A DNA stretch of 64,000 nucleotides from an uncultured Lachnospiraceae bacterium (GCA_910585715.1 CAJUEX010000004.1:1-64000), one strand, 5' to 3'. Shown: positions 1 to 9,126, counted from the stretch's first letter. A program made the numbers and translations. The notes: generated by a model not told the origin, from the letters alone.

Positions 1-36
1 GGGGTTTTTCAGAGTAAATGCAACAGGGCGTTGCTG

Positions 37-2055
37 TTACCTTGAAAATTTTCGATTTTCTTCTAATTCCGACTTTAAAACAATCAGCTCTAGCCCGGCA
101 GATGTGAGCATGTTATACTTGGATACGGGAACACTGGGTTTGTATCCATAAATATAATTCAATATCTCATCTGCAAAATTCGCATAGCTGTATATCAGCA
201 ATCCGTCCGTCGCCTTGGCAAGCCTGTCATACCAGGAATCTGGCAGAGTGTCCGGCTCTATGACGCAGCAATGTATATTGGCGGCAGCAATTTTGCCAAT
301 CAGGGAATCCGTATCATCCGTCATATAAGAATCCCCGAAAAATACAGCCGTTTTAAAAGCATCCGCCCTAAGCCCTATCGTATGCAGCATGGTATCCACC
401 TGCTCATCAATATAAGGAGTCTGGGGCGATGTATTCCATAACTGTTCAATCATCCTTGACAATTGAGTGATATTATTTGCATAGTATTGTCCAAAGGAAG
501 TCCTGACTGCCTTTCCGTGCTGGTCTAACACGTAAATTCTCACATCCTTTGTTTCATAAAAAAGGCTTTTCCCGATTATTTCCATATTGCTTTTAATATT
601 GGCAAATTCCAAAGCGGTGAGCCCGTCCACATTATTGTTAATATTAAATACCACATCTATTATACTTTTTGATTCAGGTGCGGCATTCTTTGTAAGGACT
701 ACTGCTTTCAAAGCATTCATGCTGACAGATTCCCCATCCTTCTGCACGTCGGAACCCGTCAAGGACATTCTCTCTTCTGCATTTATTTCATCTGTATTTA
801 TTTCAGCTGTATTTATTTCACCTACACTTTTCTCATCCGCACTTTCCTCATCTGCATTTATTTCATCCGCATTTATTTCAGCTACACTTTTTTCATCCAC
901 ATTTTTCTCATCCGCATTTATTTTACCTACACTTTTCTCATCCGCACTTTCCTCATCTGCATTTTTCTCCCCCACACTTTTTTCATCCACACTTTCCCCA
1001 TCTGCATTTTTCTCCCCTGCTTCTTCCGGTCCCATTGCCTCTATTTGCAGGACATCTGAATCCACCTGTGAAACAGGCTCCTTATCCATCATCTCACAGC
1101 CAAGATTGCTCAGCCACTTTTCCATATCCATGACACAATAAGTCCCCGCCTGCTCAACCAAAGCGCTGATTGTACATGTCTCTTCATTCACTTCAGTATT
1201 TAAAGGCACTAAAATATTCTCTCCTTCGTCAAACCAGAAAATATTATATCTTTTTATCCCTTCCAAATCCTTTGCACTATATTCTTCATGGATATTTTCA
1301 GGGCTGATTTGAAATATCAGCTTCATATTCTCCAGGTTTTCTTCCTCTTCATAAATAAGCTCTGGCGCCTTTCCAAGTATGCTTCCATTTTCCAAGGCTG
1401 CAGAATAAGCGCTTTCCCTTACCAGCAAATCACGATAAACACTTCCCTTTGCCTCCACCTCAAGCCCAAGCTTATAATCCTCATTATTCTGATTGATTTC
1501 TTCCAGAATAACATGGTCATAATCCAGCTTCTGGGTAGATTTGTACTCTTCATCCGGATAACCAAAGGTTTTTCCATTCAGCGGGTCTAAGCCAAGCAAA
1601 ACTTCATCCCCGTCCTCAATGCCATCTCCATCTGTGTCCTGATTCAGAGGGTCTGTCCCATAAATCTTCACTTCCTCCCCATCCTTTAGTCCGTCCCCAT
1701 CCGTATCAGTATGTAACGGGTCGGTTTCCTGTGCAGCTTCCTCCAACATCGTCAGTCCGTCTTCATCTGCATCCACATCTGCATCGGAAATTCCATTTTC
1801 CAGCGTGGATGCCTTTAAAGGGTCAGAAGAAGCATACAACACTTCAAATCCATCTGTCAGCCCGTCCCCGTCCGTATCCGGATTTTCCTTATCCGTTCCG
1901 ATTTCCTCCTCATAAATATCCGGAAGACCATCTCCATCCGTATCCTGCATGTCTTCCCAGCATTCGTCCTCTCCTGTCTCTTCCTCTTCATCCGCCTCCC
2001 GTTTTACCAAAGAACCATTATATACATTCCAGCCTGTCACTTTTACACAGTTCAT
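37..2055 (-). CDS. C-terminal piece of a split surface protein: TSP3-type calcium repeats plus VWA-like domain
   Basis: Residues about 35-160 carry several Asp-rich calcium-binding loops (DTDGDGLPD, DTDGDGLTDG, DTDGDGIEDG), typical of thrombospondin type 3 or dockerin-like repeats. Residues about 345-427 are a low-complexity acidic repeat of five-residue units (ADEES, VDEKS, GEINA). Residues about 455-640 look like a von Willebrand A-type domain, but the usual DxSxS metal motif reads DVVFNINNN. The piece has no signal peptide. It continues in the same frame as the gene at 2122-2805, separated by 22 sense codons and one TAG at 2122-2124, so the two are very probably one 922-codon gene broken by a nonsense change. 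The ATG at 2055 has no well-spaced ribosome site, so separate translation is doubtful. The likely original role is a cell-surface binding or adhesion protein. Its ligand cannot be inferred. Confidence 0.7.
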   Translation of the reverse strand: MNCVKVTGWNVYNGSLVKREADEEEETGEDECWEDMQDTDGDGLPDIYEEEIGTDKENPDTDGDGLTDGFEVLYASSDPLKASTLENGISDADVDADEDGLTMLEEAAQETDPLHTDTDGDGLKDGEEVKIYGTDPLNQDTDGDGIEDGDEVLLGLDPLNGKTFGYPDEEYKSTQKLDYDHVILEEINQNNEDYKLGLEVEAKGSVYRDLLVRESAYSAALENGSILGKAPELIYEEEENLENMKLIFQISPENIHEEYSAKDLEGIKRYNIFWFDEGENILVPLNTEVNEETCTISALVEQAGTYCVMDMEKWLSNLGCEMMDKEPVSQVDSDVLQIEAMGPEEAGEKNADGESVDEKSVGEKNADEESADEKSVGKINADEKNVDEKSVAEINADEINADEESADEKSVGEINTAEINTDEINAEERMSLTGSDVQKDGESVSMNALKAVVLTKNAAPESKSIIDVVFNINNNVDGLTALEFANIKSNMEIIGKSLFYETKDVRIYVLDQHGKAVRTSFGQYYANNITQLSRMIEQLWNTSPQTPYIDEQVDTMLHTIGLRADAFKTAVFFGDSYMTDDTDSLIGKIAAANIHCCVIEPDTLPDSWYDRLAKATDGLLIYSYANFADEILNYIYGYKPSVPVSKYNMLTSAGLELIVLKSELEENRKFSR

Positions 2056-2121
2056 CCCCTGCAGATAATCCTCATAAGTAAGCAGCAGCGAACAATTCCA
2101 TAAGGTCTGCCCGTCTCCCCT

Positions 2122-2805
2122 CTAGAACCTTAAGGAACCGGAGCCTGCTTCCTTTTCCGTCACCGTATATTGGTAAATATATGTTTCCGCTTCTTCCGTT
2201 ACCCTTACCGGATTGTAAACAGATTTATCCGCATTAGCTATCAGAATATTTTTTCCCTGATTCTGCTCCTTGGAGGCAGATGTAAAGTTAATATAAAAAA
2301 CAGCGCCATCCTTACCCCAGCCTGTAAAATCCGAAAAATCCAAGTATACCTTATCTCCCGCCTGAAACCCTTTTTCATCCATCCTGTCATCCGTCCAGCG
2401 CCCATTGGAGGCGCCTTCTGCCTGATAAGTAACTCTCCCGTCCCTGCCCCCGGCGCTCCAGGAATTCCATAATACGGACTTTTTGCTGTCATAACGGTTA
2501 AAGGTAATATTATAAGCCGTTGCCGGAATGACTGCATGCCACACCTTATTGTCATTGGTAAACATCCTGTAGGTATCGTGTCCTCTTGTATTGTCCACAA
2601 GCTCAATCACTGCAGAATCCTTTGAAATCCATCCCCCGGCTGTGGCATCCACAAAATAAACAGTTACCTTTTCCGCTTCTGCCTTTACTTCAAAAGGAAC
2701 ATTCCCGCAAATACCAAGCACACTTATTATAAAAATTAACACAAGAGCTATACTGCTTCTTAACCTTCTCATAACGTACCTCCACTTCCATTTGTTTCTT
2801 TTCAC
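2122..2805 (-). CDS. N-terminal piece of the split surface protein: signal peptide and starch-binding-like modules
   Basis: The protein starts with a basic stretch and a hydrophobic segment (about residues 14-38), consistent with a secretion signal. After it come a module rich in aromatic residues (VTVYFVDATAGGW, WNSWSAGG, FTGWGKDGAVFYINF) and the start of a second (NILIANADKSVYNP). They resemble CBM25/CBM26-type starch-binding folds, but I assign this from pattern only. The frame stops at TAG (2122-2124) inside the second module, and the reading frame continues without another stop into the protein at 37-2055. This gene therefore encodes the first 227 residues of a 922-codon protein. A consensus-like promoter lies at 2866-2894. 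If the stop is real, the cell secretes a short carbohydrate-binding fragment. Confidence 0.7.
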   Translation of the reverse strand: MKRNKWKWRYVMRRLRSSIALVLIFIISVLGICGNVPFEVKAEAEKVTVYFVDATAGGWISKDSAVIELVDNTRGHDTYRMFTNDNKVWHAVIPATAYNITFNRYDSKKSVLWNSWSAGGRDGRVTYQAEGASNGRWTDDRMDEKGFQAGDKVYLDFSDFTGWGKDGAVFYINFTSASKEQNQGKNILIANADKSVYNPVRVTEEAETYIYQYTVTEKEAGSGSLRF

Positions 2806-2865
2806 ATTGACATCATAATTTTTAAATAATATTATATTATTTCATTTATAAACTATTTATTCTTC

Positions 2866-2894
2866 ATTGTAGCATGTAATTGTTTTTACTGCAA
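2866..2894 (-). promoter_or_regulatory. Promoter of the split surface-protein gene
   Basis: On the minus strand, TTGCAG (2889-2894) and TACAAT (2866-2871) are separated by 17 bases and lie about 60 bases upstream of the ATG at 2805. The match to a housekeeping sigma-A promoter is good. The leader is very A+T rich. Confidence 0.6.
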
Positions 2895-2968
2895 GAAATT
2901 GTTTTTCCTTTTCCGGTTCTTTTCCGTCCTTTTTCGCTTTTTTTGTTTTTCCTTTTTTATTTTTTAAA

Positions 2969-3036
2969 ATTCAGCCCTCAGCTTTTCCACACAGAATCCC
3001 AACCGGTGACAAGAAACCCGAAGGCTGAACTGTTAC
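2969..3036. repeat. Deleted remnant of the palindromic intergenic element (copy F)
   Basis: The left part (TTCAGCCCTCAG, then CCACACAGAAT and AACCGG) matches the left arm of copies at 5787 and 36414. The right part (GAAGGCTGAACTGTTAC) matches their right end. The roughly 100 bp core and most of one arm are missing, so this is an internally deleted copy. It lies in the 348 bp gap between two surface-protein genes, which otherwise holds a promoter and a terminator. Confidence 0.7.
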
Positions 3037-3093
3037 CTTTTATTCACAACACCTAACATGCTCTTTACTTCCACCATGACCAGTTCCCTATTA

Positions 3094-3136
3094 TAAAACA
3101 AAGAGTCCCGTTGCTCTTACACAACAGAACTCTTTT
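3094..3136 (-). terminator. Intrinsic terminator of the fibronectin-III-like gene
   Basis: On the minus strand, AAGAGT pairs with ACTCTT (3129-3134 with 3101-3106), and an inner GTTG/CAACG pairing extends the stem. It is followed by GTTTTAT. It sits 18 bases after the stop codon at 3154. Confidence 0.6.
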
Positions 3137-3153
3137 CCTCTGATTTTAAAGAC

Positions 3154-5697
3154 TTATTTTACTTTTACCTTTTTCGCAGCCGTTTTTGCTGAATAGACAT
3201 TAGCCTTTGCCTCTCCCTTCACATAAGAGGCCACCTTGTAATAATATGTTTTTCCGGATTGTGCACTTGCATCCGTAAAGCTTGTTTTTGTACTTGTTCC
3301 CACCATAGTATAGGTGCCTTTTTTCTTTGTGGAACGATAGATGGCATAACCGTCTACTCCGCTTACCTTCTTATACTTAACGGTAACCTTTCCTTTCTTT
3401 TTGCTGGAGGCTGAGGTAATCTTGCTTACCTTTTTCGCAACAGCATTGGTATAGTTGACAGATGCCGGTTTTGTACAGCCAATGCTGGTAACCGTACTGT
3501 AATCATAAGAACCATTTGCCGCCCTTGCTACAGCAACAACATAATAATAATAGGTATTGCCGGGCTCCGGTCCTTCATTATAAATAACCTCTTCCGTCTG
3601 ATAAAGAGTTTTTCCATCCGGCGTCTTTCCGATTTTTATATAGTCACCTTTTGCATCTTCAGCGGTTGTTTTATACGTTAATGTTGCATCACGGACACTT
3701 GTTCCCTTAATATTATACGTTCTATAAGTTCCATAGTTATTATAATCGCTTTTTCCAAGCTCCGGCTGGCATCCTGCAGTGTTTACTGCCGCTTCATAAA
3801 TCCTTTCTCCTTTACTGCTATAAGTTTTCGTTGTCTTATTATAATTCAAGCCGCTATTTGTGGTTCTATATACATAATAATATTCCGCACCTGCTACGGG
3901 CTGCCAGGATATTTGAATCCCATTATTACTTCTTACTGCTTTTACATTTTTAACAGCAGCCAAGGATGGTTCTACCTGAAAGATGCTTCCATCATATACC
4001 GTGGTTCCGTCAAATGGACGAATCCGATATTGCACGGAATCGCTTCCTATATCCTGCTTTGGGAAAGTATAAGAAGCAGCTTTTGCTTTTAATGTGGAAA
4101 TAGTCGTATACTGTTTCGTAACCCTGTCATATCTTTCCACATAATAGCCTTTTATGCCTGTCATTTTCTGCCATGTGACAGTCTTGCTTCCTGACACCAT
4201 ATAATACTGGGAAATCACATTCAGATTCTTAGCTTTCAGGTATACGTTTGCCTGGTCTTCAATATAACACTTCTTCTTATCAATGGTCCGATAGGCACGG
4301 ACAACATATGTATAGCTTTGTCCCTTTATCAGCTTTTTATCTGTATAGCTCTTCAGCTTCTTATTTTTTACTGATTTAAGCAGGGTACCCGTGCTATGAT
4401 ATTCCACACCCTGTCCTTTTTCAGTAGTATTAGAAGCGCTTTCCATGTCATATCGGTAGATTTCATATCCTTCCGCTCCTGCCACAGGCTTCCATGATAA
4501 TTTTACGGATGTTGCACCGGCTGCCTCCGCTTTCAGATTCATTGCCGCTCCCCATGTAACAGCTTCTGTTGTATACCAATCCGACCATATGGTCTTTTTT
4601 GTGAATTTATTGTAATAATAGCTTCTTACACGGTACTGATATTTCGTATTTTTATTCAAGCCTTTATCAACATACGTATTACTCGTCTGTGTCCCCAGAG
4701 TAACCCAACCGGATTTTACCTTTTTGGCAAATTGGTATCCTGTGGCAGTTCCTTCTTTTAAATTTGCAGTTAATGCAATTTTGTCTGCCTCTGCCACGTT
4801 GCGCACATTTCCTATTTTTGCCTTTGGCACACTGTAGGTAATGGTTTTTGTATATGCGCTGTATTTATCAGATGAGTATGTATAGCTCTGATTGGGCAGC
4901 CGATACTCGCCATTATATACACGGGCACGCACGTATACTGTATCCCCCGGCGCAAATGGACTTAATGGTACTCTGACAATTGCATTTTCATCGCTTGTAC
5001 TGGTTCTGCCTGAATAATAGCCTTTTGCACTATTGGATTGAAATGCTGCATTATTGGAGTATTCAAAAGAAATGCTTTCATTTAAGTTCAGCTTAAAGCT
5101 GCCCACGGCCTTAAAACAAACATATCCTTCCTGAACCTCTTTTAATACAATTCCCGGAAGTGCCGTTATGGAGTTCGTGACCTTTTTCCTCTCCTCTTCC
5201 ACTTGAATAACAGCTGTTCCCGCCGGTCCTACAGGGTATTTTAAATAAATATACTTTTTATTGACGGAGTCATAGTAACTGGTATCTCCTTTGTTTTGCA
5301 CCACATAATAGCTTTCCCTGTCTCTTGCTACAATACTGACACTATAAGCGCCCTTTAATGAATCTACATATTTTTTCTTTCCTGCTCCATTGACCCAGTC
5401 CTCTCTTTCAAAAATGCTTTTAGCAACATAAAGATTGCTGGTTCTCCAGTCACAGGAATAGCCTTCGGAATCCTTCAATGTAATCACATATTCGGTTGCT
5501 CCCACCACTTTATTCCATGTAATTTTTTTTGTTTTAACATCGTAGCGAATGCCGGTTACCTGTCCCAGCGTTGTAGGTGCTACTATTTTAGCAGCCTCCA
5601 CATTTTCCATGCCTGTCCAGTCTGAGCAGACACCGCTGACTGCCAGCGTTCCCGCAAGAACAAGCATAAAAAAAGTTTTTAAAAATTTGTCTTTCAT
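3154..5697 (-). CDS. Large secreted protein with fibronectin-III-like repeats
   Basis: The protein has 847 residues. Residues 1-35 form a signal peptide (MKDKFLKTFFMLVLAGTLAV, then a small-residue cleavage region). The rest is a run of beta-sandwich repeats with recurring phrases such as ITWNKVVGATEYVITL, LSWKPVAGAEGYEIYR and VKYKKVSGVDGYAIYRS, each followed by a YxYRV or YYYKV strand. These are hallmarks of fibronectin type III-like modules; I count roughly six to seven. No catalytic domain, sortase motif or transmembrane anchor is visible, so it is probably secreted or held non-covalently on the wall. The start has a strong GAGGGGG site eight bases upstream and its own promoter. Such proteins are common on Lachnospiraceae surfaces and may bind polysaccharide or host glycans; the ligand is unknown. 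Confidence 0.85.
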   Translation of the reverse strand: MKDKFLKTFFMLVLAGTLAVSGVCSDWTGMENVEAAKIVAPTTLGQVTGIRYDVKTKKITWNKVVGATEYVITLKDSEGYSCDWRTSNLYVAKSIFEREDWVNGAGKKKYVDSLKGAYSVSIVARDRESYYVVQNKGDTSYYDSVNKKYIYLKYPVGPAGTAVIQVEEERKKVTNSITALPGIVLKEVQEGYVCFKAVGSFKLNLNESISFEYSNNAAFQSNSAKGYYSGRTSTSDENAIVRVPLSPFAPGDTVYVRARVYNGEYRLPNQSYTYSSDKYSAYTKTITYSVPKAKIGNVRNVAEADKIALTANLKEGTATGYQFAKKVKSGWVTLGTQTSNTYVDKGLNKNTKYQYRVRSYYYNKFTKKTIWSDWYTTEAVTWGAAMNLKAEAAGATSVKLSWKPVAGAEGYEIYRYDMESASNTTEKGQGVEYHSTGTLLKSVKNKKLKSYTDKKLIKGQSYTYVVRAYRTIDKKKCYIEDQANVYLKAKNLNVISQYYMVSGSKTVTWQKMTGIKGYYVERYDRVTKQYTTISTLKAKAASYTFPKQDIGSDSVQYRIRPFDGTTVYDGSIFQVEPSLAAVKNVKAVRSNNGIQISWQPVAGAEYYYVYRTTNSGLNYNKTTKTYSSKGERIYEAAVNTAGCQPELGKSDYNNYGTYRTYNIKGTSVRDATLTYKTTAEDAKGDYIKIGKTPDGKTLYQTEEVIYNEGPEPGNTYYYYVVAVARAANGSYDYSTVTSIGCTKPASVNYTNAVAKKVSKITSASSKKKGKVTVKYKKVSGVDGYAIYRSTKKKGTYTMVGTSTKTSFTDASAQSGKTYYYKVASYVKGEAKANVYSAKTAAKKVKVK

Positions 5698-5730
5698 ATA
5701 ATGCCCCCTCTTTTGTCTGATTTGACTTAA

Positions 5731-5759
5731 ATCATATCACATTTTAACGGTTTTTCCAA
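5731..5759 (-). promoter_or_regulatory. Promoter of the fibronectin-III-like gene
   Basis: On the minus strand, TTGGAA (5754-5759) and TATGAT (5731-5736) have a 17-base spacer. The promoter lies between the gene and the palindromic element at 5787-6010, so transcripts from it do not include the element. Confidence 0.55.
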
Positions 5760-5786
5760 TAATAATGGTTTTTTACTATAATTGAA

Positions 5787-6010
5787 CGAACAGTTCAGCC
5801 CTCAGCCTTCCCACACAGGAATCTGAACCGGCTGCAGGCAGAAAATATTTCTACGTCGCCACGCTCTCGCTCTGATAAAAACGCAGCAGTGCTAAGCTCG
5901 AAAGAACCTCGCTAAGCACTGGCGTTTTTATAAGGGCTCCTTTAGAAATCATTTTCCGCCTGCAGCCGGTTCAGATTCCTGTGTGGGAAGGCTGAGGGCT
6001 GAACAGTTAC
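5787..6010. repeat. Palindromic intergenic element, full copy A
   Basis: The arms 5793-5846 and 5951-6004 are 54 bases long and self-complementary with one mismatch. They enclose a core of 104 bases that holds CGCAGCAGTGCTAAGCTCG, a second GCTAAGC, and an inner hairpin whose arms are AAAAACGC..CAGTGCT and AGCACTG..GCGTTTTT. The same core recurs at 26337, 27716 (inverted) and 36475. The element lies 3' of purB, beyond its terminator, and upstream of the fibronectin-III-like gene promoter. It codes for no protein. It looks like a non-autonomous mobile or structural element. Confidence 0.9.
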
Positions 6011-6016
6011 AATTGA

Positions 6017-6056
6017 AAAAACAGCAAAAATGGCAGGGCCAAAATCGCCCTGCCGT
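6017..6056 (-). terminator. Intrinsic terminator downstream of purB
   Basis: On the minus strand, GGCAGGG (6048-6054) pairs with CCCTGCC (6032-6038) and is followed by ATTTTTGCTGTTTTTTC. It lies about 80 bases after the purB stop, beyond a coding remnant, and would end the purC-purF-purB transcript before the palindromic element. Confidence 0.75.
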
Positions 6057-6059
6057 CAG

Positions 6060-6141
6060 TTATTATCTTAATCGAATATAATAAGTGGATTTACCGGAAC
6101 CTTCACACTTCAATTCGCCGGACCTTACAAGTTTTTCTACA
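6060..6141 (-). pseudogene. C-terminal remnant of a winged-helix protein after purB
   Basis: Directly after purB, another minus-strand frame reads CVEKLVRSGELKCEG, SGKSTYYIRLR and then two TAA stops. This matches the last wing of helix-turn-helix domains found at the C-terminus of AlbA_2/Schlafen-type ATP-binding proteins and Fic-related proteins, where a GxGRSTYY motif ends the protein. Only about 25 codons survive and the frame is closed by TAA just upstream, so no start remains. I infer the tail of a lost gene, joined to the purB 3' end by a deletion. The real terminator follows it. This could be chance, but the match runs over the whole segment. Confidence 0.45.
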
Positions 6142-7588
6142 CATTAATCTCCGCCTTCACTCCAAGCAGTTCCTTATTCTCCTCAAGTATAGGCCCAATC
6201 ACCGTCTCCAGGAACTTCTCCACCTGCTCCTTGGATCGTCCCACATACTTAGACGGCTCCATGGTCTTTTGCAAATCCTCCAGACTCATATTAAAGGCAT
6301 CATCCTCCGCAATCAGCTCAAGCAGATTGTTTTCCTTTCCAAGCTCCTTTACGTTCCTTCCGGCTTCCATGGAAAGCTCACGAATGCGCTCATGAAGCTC
6401 CTGACGGTTGCCTCCTGCCTTCACTGCATCCATCATGATGTTTTCCGTTGCCATAAAAGGAAGCTCGCTCATAAGCCGCTTTGTAATAACTTTCTCATAA
6501 ACCACCAGACCGTCTACCACATTCAGGCACAAATCCAGAATGCCGTCCGTTGCCAGAAAGCCTTCCGGAATGGAAAGCCGCTTATTGGCAGAATCGTCCA
6601 GCGTTCTTTCAAACCACTGGGTAGCAGAAGTAATTGCCGGGTTTAAGGCATCAATCATCACATATCTGGATAAAGAAGCAATTCTTTCACTTCTCATGGG
6701 ATTTCTCTTATATGCCATAGCGGAAGAACCAATCTGACTTTTTTCAAAGGGCTCCTCCACTTCCTTTAAATGCTGCAAAAGGCGGATATCATTGGACATT
6801 TTGTGGGCGCTGGCTGCAATGCCTGCAAGCACGTTTGCCACTCTTGTATCAATCTTTCTGGAATAGGTCTGCCCGGAAACCGGATAGCATTCCGAAAAGC
6901 CCATTTTTTCCGCAATCATAGGATCGATTTTATCTATGGTTTCCTGGTCTCCATTAAACAGCTCCAAAAAAGAAGCCTGAGTTCCGGTAGTTCCCTTGGA
7001 ACCAAGAAGCTTCATATGGGAAAGAACAAAATCCAGCTCCTCCAAATCCAGAGAAAATTCCTGAAGCCACAAAGTCGCCCTTTTTCCCACGGTAGTAGGC
7101 TGTGCCGGCTGGAAATGGGTAAATGCCAGAGTTGGCAGCGCCTTATATTTATCTGCAAACCTTGCAAGCTCGTCCATCACATTTACCAGCTTCTTTTTTA
7201 CAAGCTTCAATGCTTCCGTCATTACGATAATGTCCGTATTGTCCCCAACATAACAGGAAGTAGCCCCTAAATGGATAATGCCTGCCGCATTGGGACACTG
7301 TTTTCCGTATGCGTATACATGACTCATTACATCGTGGCGCACTTCCTTCTCCCTTGCCTTTGCCACATCATAATTAATATCCTCTGCATGAGCCTTTAAC
7401 TCTTCAATCTGCTCCTTTGTAATCACCGGCTTTCCATCCTGGCTTAAGCCTAATTCATACTCCGTTTCCGCAAGGGCAATCCAAAGCCGCCTCCATGTGC
7501 GGAATTTCATATCCGGTGAAAATATATACTGCATCTCCTTGCTGGCATACCGCTCTGAAAGAGGGCTTACATATCTGTCATTACTCAT
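6137..7588 (-). CDS. purB: Adenylosuccinate lyase
   Basis: PurB cleaves SAICAR to AICAR plus fumarate and adenylosuccinate to AMP plus fumarate. The 483-residue protein has the fumarase/aspartase superfamily signature SSAMAYKRNPMRSE near residues 288-301, which holds the flexible catalytic loop, and the TSCYVGDNTD and THFQPAQPTT motifs. Length and start (MSNDRYVSPLSERYASKEM) agree with the clostridial family. It is the last gene of the purC-purF-purB cluster, 86 bases after purF. No frameshift or missing key residue is visible. The stop is TAG, which shows that TAG is a normal stop codon here. Confidence 0.97.
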   Translation of the reverse strand: MSNDRYVSPLSERYASKEMQYIFSPDMKFRTWRRLWIALAETEYELGLSQDGKPVITKEQIEELKAHAEDINYDVAKAREKEVRHDVMSHVYAYGKQCPNAAGIIHLGATSCYVGDNTDIIVMTEALKLVKKKLVNVMDELARFADKYKALPTLAFTHFQPAQPTTVGKRATLWLQEFSLDLEELDFVLSHMKLLGSKGTTGTQASFLELFNGDQETIDKIDPMIAEKMGFSECYPVSGQTYSRKIDTRVANVLAGIAASAHKMSNDIRLLQHLKEVEEPFEKSQIGSSAMAYKRNPMRSERIASLSRYVMIDALNPAITSATQWFERTLDDSANKRLSIPEGFLATDGILDLCLNVVDGLVVYEKVITKRLMSELPFMATENIMMDAVKAGGNRQELHERIRELSMEAGRNVKELGKENNLLELIAEDDAFNMSLEDLQKTMEPSKYVGRSKEQVEKFLETVIGPILEENKELLGVKAEINV

Positions 7589-7674
7589 TGTGCTTCTCCT
7601 TTTCCTGATTCTGCCCCATTTAACATATGAGGCTGTCTGTCGTCTTTAAATCCTGTATCGGGAATCTTCCTGCC

Positions 7675-9123
7675 TTATTTTTCAAAATCTCCCCGAATGT
7701 CTTCCTTTGGAGGCTCTATAGGATATTGCCCGGTAAAACAGCCGGTACAGATTTCAAGCCCGCCTGTAAGCTCTATAAGCCGTTCAAGATTTAAATACCC
7801 TAAACTGTCCGCTCCGATAATCTGTCTGATTTCTTCCACGGAACGGTTATAGGCAATCAACTGCTCCCTTGCCGGCACATCCGTACCAAAATAACAGGGC
7901 CACAAAAACGGTGGAGAGGACACTCTCATATGCACTTCCTTTGCCCCTGCTTCCCGAAGCATTCTTACAATCCGGTCCGAGGTAGTCCCCCTTACAATAG
8001 AATCATCAATAATAACTATCCGCTTGCCTTCCACCACTTCCCTGAGGGCATTGAGCTTAATGCGAACACTGCTTTCCCTGCTTTTTTGTCCCGGTTTAAT
8101 AAAGGTCCGTCCCACATAAGCATTTTTCACAAAAGCCGTGCCATAAGGGATGCCGGACTGAAGGGCATAGCCCATTGCCGCACAATTTCCCGATTCCGGC
8201 ACTCCAACCACGATATCCGCTTCCACAGGGGAATCCATTGCCAGAAACTTTCCGGCAAGAATACGGGAATTGTACACGCTCACCCCGTCAATATAGCTGT
8301 CCGGCCTTGCAAAATAAATATACTCGAACACACACCTTGCATGCTTTTCTTTTGGAATGCACAGAGACTTATCGGACTCTATGCCGTTTTCCGGGCTGAT
8401 GGTAACGATTTCCCCCGGCTCCACGTCCCGGATAAATTCCGCTCCTATAGTGTCCAAGGCGCAGGTTTCGGAAGCCAGCACATAGGCATTATCCCGCTTT
8501 CCGATGCAGAGAGGTTTAAAACCAAAGGGATCCCTTGCCCCGATAAGCTTTCTGGGGGACATGACAATAAGGGAATAGGCTCCCTTCAGCTTTTTCATGG
8601 CACGTCCCACTGCCGCTTCCACTGTGCCGCAGTTGAGCCTTTCCCTTGCAATGTGATAGGCGATTACCTCCGAGTCAATGGTGGTCTGGAAAATAGCGCC
8701 GGAATATTCCAGCTCCCGGCGAAGCTCCCCTGCATTGATTAAATTCCCGTTATGGGCAAGACCAAGGGTTCCTTTTACATAATTTAAAACAAGAGGCTGT
8801 GCATTTTCCCTTGTGCTGCTTCCGGCAGTGGAATAGCGCACATGCCCTACTCCGATATCCCCCTTTAAGCCTCCGAGGATTTCCGGCGTAAAGGCTTCGC
8901 TTAAAAGCCCCATGTCCTTTGTGCTGGATACCTTTCTCTTGGGCCCGTCCGTTTCGCTTACGGCAATGCCGCAGCTTTCCTGACCCCTGTGCTGCAAGGC
9001 AAACAGGCCGTAGTAAATGCTGGTAGCCACGTCATTGCCGTCAAAGTCATACATGCCAAAGACGCCGCATTCCTCTCTTAAATGATCATTTTCTTCCTCT
9101 AATGTGTGTATTTTTTCTGTCAT
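7675..9123 (-). CDS. purF: Amidophosphoribosyltransferase
   Basis: PurF makes 5-phosphoribosylamine from PRPP and glutamine, the first step of purine synthesis. The 482-residue protein has a short propeptide followed by EECGVFG, with Cys19 as the glutaminase nucleophile after processing, as in the Bacillus-type enzyme. HNGNLIN lies in the glutaminase domain. The PRPP loop is VIIDDSIVRGTTS near residue 355. Cysteines in CVFEYIYF, WPCYFG and ICTGCFTG fit the Fe-S cluster of this subgroup. The gene starts three bases after purC ends, so the two are probably translationally coupled. The start MTEKIHTLEEEND is the only one that keeps the propeptide. Confidence 0.97.
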   Translation of the reverse strand: MTEKIHTLEEENDHLREECGVFGMYDFDGNDVATSIYYGLFALQHRGQESCGIAVSETDGPKRKVSSTKDMGLLSEAFTPEILGGLKGDIGVGHVRYSTAGSSTRENAQPLVLNYVKGTLGLAHNGNLINAGELRRELEYSGAIFQTTIDSEVIAYHIARERLNCGTVEAAVGRAMKKLKGAYSLIVMSPRKLIGARDPFGFKPLCIGKRDNAYVLASETCALDTIGAEFIRDVEPGEIVTISPENGIESDKSLCIPKEKHARCVFEYIYFARPDSYIDGVSVYNSRILAGKFLAMDSPVEADIVVGVPESGNCAAMGYALQSGIPYGTAFVKNAYVGRTFIKPGQKSRESSVRIKLNALREVVEGKRIVIIDDSIVRGTTSDRIVRMLREAGAKEVHMRVSSPPFLWPCYFGTDVPAREQLIAYNRSVEEIRQIIGADSLGYLNLERLIELTGGLEICTGCFTGQYPIEPPKEDIRGDFEK

Positions 9124-9126
9124 GAA

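Noticed and set aside
18..46. Hairpin GCAAC/GTTGC at the left edge as a terminator
   Set aside because: The stem is only five pairs, overlaps the stop codon and lacks a clear T-run in the visible sequence.
587..1141. A 184-codon plus-strand frame antisense to the surface protein
   Set aside because: It mirrors the 15-base acidic repeats on the other strand, has Ser/Phe-rich low complexity and no ribosome site.
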